64,000 nt of DNA from Fallopia convolvulus (taxonomy: Eukaryota > Streptophyta > Magnoliopsida > Caryophyllales > Polygonaceae): the NCBI GenBank assembly GCA_964016875.1, contig OZ024725.1, forward strand, positions 44,725,427-44,789,426. The letters run 5' to 3'. Under the pieces are notes generated by a model. That model saw only the letters and a program-made list of their open reading frames with translations. It searched no databases and was not told the DNA's origin. The position numbers were made by a program, and so were the translations under genes. Positions 53,382-64,000 of the stretch are shown here, piece after piece (position 1 is the first letter of the stretch; every line of letters begins with the position of its first letter).

Positions 53382-56300
53382 TTAATGAGCAGACTCGACA
53401 AGAGGCAACAATGGCATCAGTTGACCGCTGAATAAGTCACCCAGTGCACCACGCACATCCATCTGAGCGGTCAAAACAATGTACGAGAATAATTAGTATT
53501 GACCCAATACATCATAGATCAAGCAAATGTTGTAACGAAAGTTACGCAGAGAAGTTTGTATGGGAATGAGCGCATGATCAGAGATGAGACAAAAAATAAG
53601 GTGAAGAAAGACGGATCACCTGGTCACAGCAAACGAGCTTGGTGATCAATGGGTAGAATTCTCTTAGATGTTTTCTGAATACATGGTTGTTCATGGAGGA
53701 CATACCTCTTATAACCTATAAAAAACACGATGCAAATTCACTAATCAAAGTGGCAAACAAAAAGAAAGAGACTTCGACAATAGTGAGGAAACATTTTAGT
53801 TAACTGAACATATTAAAGTTTGATGGCAAAATTAATCCAGGATATTAACCAAAGGAAAAATTTGAAAAAAAGATAGATATGAAGAAATTTAACGAACTAC
53901 ATGGATAGAAATCAAAGGTTATATATATACCTTCACAATGATGGGCGAACGCAACTCTAAAACACGATGGATCTCCATATTAGTTGTCTCCCCTACTGTA
54001 GACTGGAAATCAGATGCTTCTTTCAGTACATGTTCACAGAAAGTCACCAGTTTCTGCTCAGCTATTCTGTCAAGTTTGTTTCCCTCCTCAGGTTTAGAAT
54101 AGTTCTCTACACCAGCATCAAGTTCTGAGGTGGCTTTTTGCAACATGTCCAGGTATATACAAGTTCCTACTAATTCTTGACGAAGAAGATTCAAAGGTGG
54201 CCTGCTCAACAATGAATCAATTGAGCTATAAGTATAATCGTTAAAATAAGTAGAAGCTTCTTCTGCTTTCTAATAACAAATGCAACAAGAAATTAGCACT
54301 ATATAACCTGTCGGCAGGGACATGGCGAATACGCATACTCAGGTTGGCGTATGAATTGTACGAGGCAGCAAAATCCAACATCGATAACAAAATCTCCATT
54401 ATGGAAACCTTTTGCTGCGCTTTCAGCTTGGACCAATACTTTTTCTGCAAGTGGTGTAAAATTATGTCATAAATGGCGCCGGATAATCGGACACTTTACT
54501 GAGAGTTGAATTCTAGAACTCCAGAATCACGAATGTCCATTACAACTTACAGACTAGCTATTGAAAAAATAATTAAATCTATGAGCAGTAACAGCTAGTT
54601 CTGATTTAAAAATGCCAGAAAGGATCGGGCAGGACCAGATGCTAGGAAGTGTCTGATTTATACAGCCACATTTACTCCAAACGGAGCTGCGCAAATGGAT
54701 TATTGAAGGACCTTCAGCTCAAAAACAATATTCCTAACTAACTACGACTTAGTTTGGTATATCACACTTAGCCGAATATTGAATTGAACTATAGCTGAAA
54801 CCGTTAGTTAGGATTTTCACTATTTAGATAAAAATTTCGCATATGTAATGTTTGGTTACTCAGTTTTATTATAACATTTTACAATAGGTTACTGACTCTG
54901 AACATGGTAAATATATAAGAAAGAAGAAGACGAATATACATGAGCGAGTCGTCAACCAGGAAGACTCACTAAAAACCAAAAGCCAAGAACAAGCTCAAGG
55001 CTAACCCAAACCCTATACAACCTGCTAATGCTCCAAAAACCTAGCACTTGTGCTCACAACTCGAACACAACCCTAAGACAACCCACAAAATAGGGTACTG
55101 ACTCAATAACACCATTGACCACAATATCATATTTTCAATGATATAGCTGAAAACCCATAGTAATTATGCCCAAGATAATCTTAGGCCTTGTGTCACTTTG
55201 GGGTGAAATGTGATTTTATTTACCTTGAAAAACGTAAAAAGTAGAGAGAGTTGCACGTATTTTAAGAAGTTTAAAATGTAATTTTAGGAGTAAAATTGAT
55301 TTGAAACCCAAAATGAAACAAGGCCTTAATTTATTTCAGCCACCCTTTTGCTCTTCCAAAGCAAATACTTCTAGGAAAGAATTATTGGGGGCATTTCTTC
55401 TTGATCAAACCAATACTTTACTTCAGTGAAATTTACCCATTAGCTAATCCCTGAGTCACATGACTTGATTGGCATAAAATTTTCATAATATTTTCACAAA
55501 TGTGACACCATTAATTTGGTACAGGATCCCAAACCACAACTATAAGAATATCTAACAACAGCTAAAAATAGGAAATAATGCATTAAAAAAAGGCAAACTG
55601 TAGACAAGGGATGGAAAGGAGGCAGAAGCAAAACACAAGTTGTGCCACTATGGGCCGAGCAGTTTGTGGATATTATAGAAGTATAGGACAAACAGAAATG
55701 GAATTAGAGAGAATGGAACAACAGAGGTAAGAGGAAGCAGATGAAAGCATTTCAAAGTGGGTAATTATGGTATATATATTGTTTTATTGTGGAAAATGTC
55801 TCTCAAAAGATGATCTTATGACTGTCCAAAATTATCTAAATATAATCAAATGGGAGAAGCCTGGTTATAAACGGCCACATCTGTGAAGGGCATAACATCA
55901 GGGAAAAGTAACCATTACATATAAGGAGACCATATATAAGAATGGCATACATACCTGAATGCTATCAATGGCCCCAAGTAGTAATAATTGAGTAATGCAT
56001 TTTCCTCTTATGGTTTCCAATAGTGGGCTCTCAATATCATCTTTTACATCAGGCTCCTCATTATCATCCAGCTAAAGTGGCAATTTGATCATAAAAAATG
56101 AAACAATTACAGAATATAGATTAGACATTTCAACACAAATCAATAAAATGGGAAGGAAACAAGAAACTAACAGTATTATTAATCTTATATGGTAAAAAGA
56201 ATGCACTTCACATCCTAACACAACTTCAACAAATATTAATCTTCTTCTGGACAAGTAAAAAAGCTACTTATTGGCAGCATGGATGCCCCATAATATATAA

Positions 56301-59300
56301 AACCTGAAAATTACACATCTTTGTTTCTGCTAATACAGAAAAATTTTATTAAAAATATATTTGAAACTTCCGGTCATTGCTTATAAAATAAATTTGAAGA
56401 TTAAACTTCTCGACTTATACACCAGACCATTTTTGCACAATGTGTAGACATATATGATTCATCGCTGATACTTTTGAGCATATCTTGAGGACATGTTTCA
56501 AATTTATTCTATGCTTTCAACTGCCGGGGATATAAGATATATTTATATTTGATTTTTCATATATGATCCATCTGTGTTTCTGGCCATATTGTAACTTCAA
56601 AAACACAAGGGTTCTTTACAAAAAAAAAAAAAAAAGTCATCAATCCATAAGTAAAATTCATGTCTGTACACAGATAAATGAACTACCTGGGATTCAGATT
56701 GCAGAGATTCATCTAATTCCTGGCTTTTTGGCTTCGAGGTAAAGCTTCGGACGAAAATATTATCCATCACATTCCCCATTATTCTTTGGCCTATCGTCTG
56801 ATTCCGTTGCAGGTCTCTGCCATCTGAGTTCTTCGGGAACATGGTAGACGGGGAAGGTAGCCCTGCATCTACAAAACATCACAAATCATTTTGTTCAGAC
56901 ATTTCATTTCCTCACATAAGAACAGGAAAAGGACTAAATGCAATCTCAAGCAGTAATATGCTTACCTTCAGATCTTGGAGTACCTGGCATGTTTAAGCCT
57001 CTTGTAGAACCGTCAGTAAGAGTACTTTCAGAATCCACATTTGCGACATCATCACTACCACCAATTTGCCTCTGCTCCACTAAATTATTCTTGATGGATG
57101 TTACAGAGAAGCTATCACCATCTCTGTGCAGAGTACCTTTGTGTGCATTGTCAAACCCTAACTCATTAAGTAGCTCAAGTGGCTGTGTTGCATATGAAGC
57201 ATCCCTGCATATCAAAAGACGTGTTTATCATAAAGTTTGGCCACATATCAACAAAATCATACCAGGCCCACATCCATGTACAACAACGTAAGCAGCATCT
57301 TAATGGAGGATACAAACCTTATACTTTTCAATAAGGTATCCCAATCATTGTCACTGAATTGATGTCCACCTACTTCTATAAGATGTACCAATGCACCAAG
57401 AGAAATAGAAACTACTGACTGATCTGCGTTCTTTGCACAATCCAATAGCAAACTAAGCAGTGGTGGCAGCATAAAGCAGACCTCCTGCACAACAAAGTTA
57501 AATACCAGTCAGTAATTACTCATCAAATTTGGGCAGCAAATTCAAGAATACTGAAGCAGGGAAATTACAGGGAAATCATAAGGAACATTGTGCATTAAAC
57601 TATCAATATTGAATTAGCAAAATTGTAAGTGATTTGACTTGATAGTTTGAGACACCAGTCCAGATTGGTTTACTTTAGAAGTATAAATACAAACGAAAAA
57701 AAGATTTGTGTAACTTCGATGTCTTGAATCATTGTTTTTTCTTTAGCAGAAACAAACTTCATATATAAGCAAGAATGTAACAGCATAAATTCAAGCCCAT
57801 AAGAACAATAACAGAAAAGCATACATTTTTTTTCAATTCAGTTGTCAATAAGCACAAGCACGATGGGATAATAGAAGAGAAAATAACTACTAGACTTAAT
57901 CTTGGATGTCATAAAACACCATCCACTCACTTCAATTGCTCTGCAATCTCTTTATATATCTTTAGTGTTTCCTAGCTCCTTTGTAGACACACATACATTA
58001 ATACATGAACACAGGCTTCAATTTTTCTTTTCAGCTTATAATTGAGTAATACATGCATGAACCCTGATTTCTGGATTCATCACAGCCCTTAAGCTGTCAC
58101 TGGAATCAAGAAGTGATTCTCCTTTTAATTTTTTTTTATTACAAAGTAAGTCCACAATGATCTTCAGTGTTCCTGCACAGCCCTCTACTTGAACATATAC
58201 CATGACATTCTCAAATCACATAATAGATATATAATGCAATCCAAAGACAACGGAAGAATTATGCAGTTCATGTATGAGGAATAATAAGAAATTACAAGGA
58301 CGAGGCATGTTAGCCCTGGTTGAGTATTCTGTAAAGTGTAAACTAACATAAGAATAACCATTACCTTGTAAAAAGTATTGAAGAGATTGCAGAGCAATTG
58401 AAGTGAGTGGATGCAGGTCTCACGAAGCCAGTCATCATCATCATCAGAACCTGATCCCCCTTTGCCTGCTTGTCTGACATGATCAAAAATGGGAAACAAC
58501 ACTCGACGGAAAATGCTCTCCCAAAATGAGGAAGAGAACTTTCTCCCTCTTTCATTCAACAAATCAAAGAGCACTTCAAGTGCACAATTTCTAACTTCTA
58601 TCCTTGGATCAGAAGTAAGATCTGATAGGCCAGCCAACATAGGGAACCAATAATGCTCAGTCACGTCAAAGCTTGCATCATCAATCGCATCAATGGGCTT
58701 CAAGGCACCGCCAGGTACAAGACCCTGAAATCAACAAACAAAGACCATTTAATGTGAAAACTGGATAAAACAGATAGAGAGAACGAATTATGACCATAAG
58801 ATATCAGTAGGCATTTTAATTTTTTATCAACAAAGGAGGAAAAACAGTAGTAAAGATATCCTCTTTTCAATCCATAACAAGTATTTAGGAAGAAGAATTT
58901 CTCCCCAGTAAAAATACAAGTGAATTTCCAGAAAAGAAAACACAGACAGGACATGTAACTTCATAACACATGAAAAAAGACAGCAATTCTCTCATGCCTG
59001 ATGCAGAATAGCAGAGGCTAAATTCAACCTATGACACAATCGTATGCAGTATCCATGTCAAGCACTACTACAAGTAGGTGACCTACCACACACTAGTACA
59101 GAAAATATTCATCTAAAGAAGCAAAACACAGCATCTCTCACTACCCTCTAACAAAAAAATTACCCATATTTGGCACATAAGATGATGAGACTTCCTAGTA
59201 GTTGGTTTCTCTCAAAACCATCAGCCGCATGACCAGTATTTGCCCTTAAAGGAACTTTAGCTTCAGAGAAGACAGGCAAATGGAAAAACAGTGATGAGGA

Positions 59301-62300
59301 AAACGATTAAGAATATGAAAAGGAAACCTTTGGGTAAATGAAGGATCTAATTCCCCTCCTCACATTACGGATTATGATACTAGAAGCAAGCTATAAGGTT
59401 AGAGAAGTAGTTGTATGGTCGTACCCACTCCTCATATGAGGATGCTTCCAGATATGAAATTCTACATAACAAGGTCAACTCTCTCAGAGAGAGATGACAA
59501 TATAAGTAGAAGCATCATCCAAATGGAAAAATAACTCATGAGGTGTTGTCCAAACACCTAACGTAGGAATAAAATCTGACCTCTATTTTGCAAATTTGAT
59601 CCCTAATTGCAAGAAGAAAATTTTACTTGCTCAACAAACACCTCTAGGTCGGAGCCCGAGGCCCTTACATGGCACAAGGCCCGAACTACACTAAGCCCCA
59701 GCTCCGAACCATGGGCCGAGAGAGGAACATCCCGCTCTCCAACAAAGGCACGAGAGAGAAGCTTCCACTCAACTAGCCTGAGCCCACCTAAAGTGCACGC
59801 TTTAGAACACTAGGAGCACATAAGTGACTTCTGTTTACACAAATCAAAAGACAACTTCCAAACCTGAGTTTCAACAAGCACAGCAATCATAAACAAAAAA
59901 AGGTCGACTATACAGCCATTAAGTAGGCTCCCCTCCCCCCAAAACCCCCCTCCCCCAAACAAATGCCCAACTACATTGAGATCGTGTCCCACCAACCAAG
60001 GTGAAATACACCTAGTCAAACCGACATATACTTCCAAAAAGCAGTCAGAAATAATAAATCAGTAAGCAAATATTCGCACTAGCTTCCGCTCCCCTTCATG
60101 TCAAAACAAGACAATGACAAAAGATGCAACATAGAGCCCTAAGCATGGAATTGCTCGGAAGTTGAGCATTTCCAAGTGCCATGCACCAGTCGAAAAACAA
60201 TAAGGTGTGCTTGCAGACGCTGGTAACATGCTTTGGTTGAAGTGAAATCAAAAGACATCCAATTTGAAGTGATATACTTGTTCTCTTATGGCAATCTTTG
60301 CAGGCTAAGCAAAATCAGATTGACACTAATTAAAAAACACTTTTGGAACACATTATATCTTATAGTTATGTATTTTTTTATTTTCAGAACAATAATTGTA
60401 AATTGTAACACCAATTTGATCTTCTGATTAGTCAAAAAAATTGTCTTGAGAGGAAAACTTATACGGTAGTACTAGTATATCACTGACTAGTTAACATAAT
60501 CATTTGCTAGTCAAGTTTCAAGGAGACATTGTAGTATAAGACAGAAGAAACACAGCACTACAGCTTCAACTTCATGTCTTGAGTACAAAAGAGAACCAAT
60601 TGCTGAAAGACAAACCTCCGCGAGACGATCTTCACATATGCGCAACAAAGCGATAGCCTTCAAGCTTATTCGATGAGAACTTTTATTGTTTGCAAATCCA
60701 ATTAAACAGTTAACACAATCCATAAAGCAGTCCCCCACTACTTGATCAAAGTGCTCCAATATCACTGAAAGAAGTAATGTTTGGAAGATATTAACAAAGC
60801 AAAGACAGCTTAACTAGAAGAAAAAAAAAAGAGTGTATAAAGATAGAAGATACACACCCTGCTCAACATTCTCAAATGCACTCTCAACAATAGATTCAGA
60901 TTCATCATCTGCAGCAGCTGTGAAAATCATAAAAACACTCCGCCAACCTGATTTTATGCTTCCAACCTTTGATTTTATCATCTGCAACATGTCAAGAAAA
61001 TTATGATGTATTGAATTTTAGCTACCACAATATTTGGAGACAAGCCAGTAGCACATTCATTTACCTGAACAATGCAATCCACAATCAGTTTCCTTTTGGT
61101 ATCACTTCTACTACTCCTCATGAGAACAACAAATGGCTTTAAAATGTCATTCTGAAATGTAAAATTAGTAAGCTCAGCACGCTCCAAATACTTCATACCC
61201 AGCTGCCTCAAGGAATCAATAGCATACATAGCAATTTTTTCATCATGATGGCTTCCAGCAGAAATAAAATGATTTGCCAAAACAGACCATATTCTAGCCC
61301 ATACCTGTAATGAAAGACACATTTAGGTAGCTTGCTCAGTTAGCAATTCTTGAGAACTTTATTAGCCTTTCACAATGAATATGGCATATAATCAATATGT
61401 AAGCCACTAACTTTTTTATTGTGACCAATTTAGAATAGGGAAAAAAAATGAGCTTCCATTGATTAGAGTAGATACCAAACGTATACGGGCCATATTATAG
61501 TAACTGATCTCAACAAGCTTTTGCAAGCTGAAAACACGCGCCGGAGTTTGCTTCAGTTCTTCTGCTGACACACCGCAAAGTGCGTTAAAAAACTCGACCA
61601 CTGCATCACTGGGCAATCTTACACTATTTATAAAAACTTGTTCTGAAGGTTTCCCAGCCAGTTCTCTTAATGACTGAAGAAGGGAATCTCTAGAGATTTG
61701 ATTTGAAGCTTGCATAACTGTGGCACCAATTGCAGGATTTGAAGTGATATATTCAAGACGAGAGACACATTCAAGAACGGCATTCCATGTATCTTGGAGA
61801 GAGTTGGTATCAGAATCACAAAGGGATAACAAAGTCCTCAATGCTTCCACATTTTTACTGCGCATTTCCTTTGGTGCATGCAAGAAGGTGAATCTGGCAA
61901 AAGATGAATGCATAATTGAGACCTGCTATTCGTAAAACTGCCTAATAAGGCTCAAAATAATCACCTGACAACCAACATGGAGACCGAAAACTGAAAAAAA
62001 AAATAGTGCATGTAACAATCTATGCTGAGTTAAAGCTGAAAGCTGAATAAGTTCAAGGAAAAAACTTATATACTGAAAGATTAATCCTTACTGAACAAAG
62101 AGTATCAAGGGCTACAATATAATTCATTTACCAAATTAAAGATGAAGGAAAAAGATATATTTATTTAAGACGAGGACTTGTGATTCTAGCAAGAAACATG
62201 CAACAAATCTGATAGATCAAGTATAGAAGTGGATGTACGTATGTATATTGTAAACACATAACATAGTCATGGTAAGCAACTAAGCGTGCATTTTTTTGGA

Positions 62301-62973
62301 ATCACCTCAAAACCATGAGTCATTGTTTATCTTTTATCAGGATATCTACCTGACCAGAGATGTCAAGAAGGCATAGCGCATGGTGTCCATTCCTAGAACA
62401 TGAGTAATGTGAATTCCAGCTTTAAAACCCTCCATGCAAAGAACAACTCTAGACTTATTATCTCCTTCCTCCATAATAACTGAAAATGTTGCAAGCAAAG
62501 GCCACCCCACTGTTTCAACCATTGGCCTTACAAGTTCAATTTTTTGTGATGTATAAAATACACCTCTTTTCCCTCCCTGATTTCGAAAAAGTTCCTGTGT
62601 TTGCTTAATTATGATTTCACTCTTGGACTTGCTGTCTGATGATGATTTCATGAGGGGGAGGGCCAAGTTAAGGATGTTCATGAGAAAACCACCCTCTTCA
62701 GCTTCTGGTTTGTGATTGTTCGTTTCTCCAACTCCTACATCATCTTTCATTTTTATCTCTTCTTTCACAATCGAATCATAAATTTCCTCCAATAGTTCTG
62801 CAGGTGGACTCTCTTCAGCATCATTTGTAGTATTTATGCGTACAAAATCAGCCTTGGACATTTTAGGCCACACCATAGGGTTATGTGCATCGGTATTCAG
62901 CATAATGACAGCATAAGCAAGGACATAAGCAGTATCTGCATTCTTGAATAAACTTGGATTGTTTGCACAGTAA
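53382..62973 (-). CDS. BIG5: BIG-family ARF guanine-nucleotide exchange factor, C-terminal 14 exons (BIG5/MIN7/BEN1-like)
   Basis: Exons (high to low): 62973-62350, 61893-61476, 61304-61065, 60981-60858, 60764-60616, 58724-58365, 57484-57318, 57204-56966, 56868-56687, 56071-55955, 54444-54308, 54201-53931, 53716-53621, 53462-53382. All have GT/AG borders and phases agree, giving 1,067 residues and a stop. The first exon continues the Sec7 domain (NADTAYVLAYAVIMLNTDAH); its catalytic Glu loop lies upstream, outside the window. HDS-type repeats follow (KNVEALRTLLSLCDSDTNSL, YAIDSLRQLGMKYLERAELT, DVTEHYWFPMLAGLSDLTSD, RPPLNLLRQEL). BIG proteins activate ARF GTPases at trans-Golgi/early endosome. 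The match to Arabidopsis BIG5 (At3g43300; PIN recycling, immunity, HopM1 target) is from memory and better than to BIG1-4. About 680 N-terminal residues are missing because the window ends. Confidence 0.95.
54445..55954 (-). other. 1.5-kb intron of the BIG gene
   Basis: The donor GTATGTAT is at 55954 and the acceptor TTGCAG is just above 54444. No exon-like or repeat sequence was recognised in it. Confidence 0.7.
58725..60615 (-). other. 1.9-kb intron of the BIG gene
   Basis: Lies between the exons ending RLAE and beginning GLVPGG. A GC-rich patch at 59640-59800 (GGAGCCCGAGGCCC, GGGCCGAGAG) unlike the rest of the intron may be an old insertion remnant. A C-rich run lies at 59930-59955. No exon is seen. 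Confidence 0.6.
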
Positions 62974-64000
62974 CTGCAACAAGATACGTCTGTAAGATTC
63001 AGGAAATGTCTTGCAAGAGATAAGCTTCTGAATTCTAAAATGAACAAAATTATTACGAAGTAAACGAGAACTACAGCATAGACATGTTATCATAAAAAAT
63101 CCAGAGAGAAAAACAAATTAAAATAAATAGATAGACATTTATTTAAAAAAGTTATCGGCAAATTTTACATGCTATGTACAAGATACAGCACCCAAGTTCC
63201 TTTGCTCATAATATGATGAATTTGAGACAGCTATGAAGTATGTGCGAACTTCAGAGACCATCAAGTGGTGTAGCGGCACAAGTAGAGAGGAAACACAAGG
63301 GATTTACTTCTGTTAGATAAAATATGAGATTTTTTTTGTTAGTTTGGAATTTATGTATAAGCATTAGGGATGTATATGGTTAACAGACACTAGTGCAAAG
63401 ACAATGCAAGTCCATTATATCTCCCTGAAAAGGTATCCATCACTTTCATAACTTTGCTCTTACCTCATAAACCATCAATGGGTCTTCTATATTTCTCTTT
63501 TGGCTTTCTGTGACATGCATATTAGGTTTTTATCATTTCATATCCTTTTCTCATTTAGGACAAGATTATTTTAGTCACCAAAGGTATTACTGTATGCCTT
63601 CTTGTTATAGTTGAGTCAACCTAAACAAAAATAATAATTCACAACACAACCTAAACAGAGCAAATCCCAATGTTTAAAGGGTATTTTACCAATTAACTTT
63701 TCCTACAAAACATGGTCAGCATAGAAAGAAAGTTAACTATATCATGTTCGGTTCCACAAACCTCCCCGAGAAAGTTGTGCAACCCCTACCAATTTTACCC
63801 TCCTCGTTGGAGAAATACTCTCCACACTGAAGTACAGAATTATAATAAGGATGAAGTTGAGCACTTCTGCACAACTACTGCACACTTCAATTAAAACTTC
63901 ATGCAATTCCAAGCAACTTTAACACTCAAGTTCTTACAAAAAATTGAAAATGATTCTATCAATCACAAACAATTTTTTTAACATAGCATCAACATTCATA
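62974..64000 (-). other. 5' intron of the BIG gene (at least 1 kb)
   Basis: The acceptor TTGTTGCAG borders the exon at 62973. No preceding Sec7 exon (which should end in the FAERY-like codons) appears up to the window end, so the intron is longer than 1,027 bases or the exon lies just outside. Confidence 0.65.

Noticed and set aside
63712..63894. Plus-strand 60-codon frame near the window end
   Set aside because: Lies in the BIG gene 5' intron, opposite strand, no motifs.
1..64000. CRISPR array, bacterial operon or phage features
   Set aside because: Spliced plant genes and plant transposons throughout; the only regularly spaced repeats are 31-32-bp minisatellites without unique spacers.

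Overview
The window is nuclear DNA from a flowering plant, most likely a eudicot. It has two intron-rich plant genes with GT/AG junctions set in a dense nest of plant transposable elements (Athila-type Gypsy, SIRE-like Copia, L1-type LINE, solo LTRs, hAT, PIF and Stowaway MITEs, a CACTA end and a tRNA-derived SINE). The species cannot be told from this sequence alone.

Layout. 1-10433: Athila-type Gypsy element Ath-1 on the minus strand, with 3' LTR (cut by the window start), broken pol and gag, PBS and 5' LTR. It is inserted into the protease region of a plus-strand copy (A) of a related gag-protease element. 10434-19790: copy A and a minus-strand copy (B) lie tail to tail as a large inverted repeat with 2.2-kb arms. 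The loop holds an Athila ORF-1-like reading frame and a 461-bp LTR piece. A and B have gag and protease but no reverse transcriptase or integrase. 19791-22523: remnant of a third Athila-type element (C), cut at its protease by B. 22524-32619: SIRE-like Copia on the minus strand (5' LTR, PBS, gag, protease, integrase, RT, RNase H, and a decayed env-like or transposon ORF downstream). A solo LTR of the C family sits in its gag, with an ATATT target duplication. 32620-about 40138: plus-strand L1-type LINE, interrupted by a hAT MITE and two solo LTRs, all with perfect target duplications. 40147-42590: MITE cluster.

42700-45176 is a complete minus-strand three-exon gene for an LRR receptor-like (pseudo)kinase of the pollen receptor kinase (PRK) type. 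45730-53000 holds a CACTA terminus, a plant-mobile-domain pseudogene, two inverted 31-32-bp minisatellite arrays flanking a 2.85-kb solo LTR, and a SINE. 53382-62973 carries the last 14 exons (1,067 codons plus stop) of a minus-strand ARF-GEF of the BIG family, closest to BIG5/MIN7/BEN1 from memory. Its 5' half lies beyond the window.

The two host genes are on the same strand but functionally separate (pollen receptor signalling; ARF activation at trans-Golgi or endosomes). The most unusual material is in the Athila cluster. Short palindromic cores (TCGGGCCCGA, TCGGTCCGA) recur in clusters in LTRs, UTRs and in-frame inside coding linkers. A second family carries different palindromes (CTCGTTAACGAG, TCGGTACCGA) in corresponding places. 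The inverted A/B dimer has one junction at the primer-binding-site/U5 boundary, which suggests aberrant reverse transcription, and it could be transcribed into a long hairpin.
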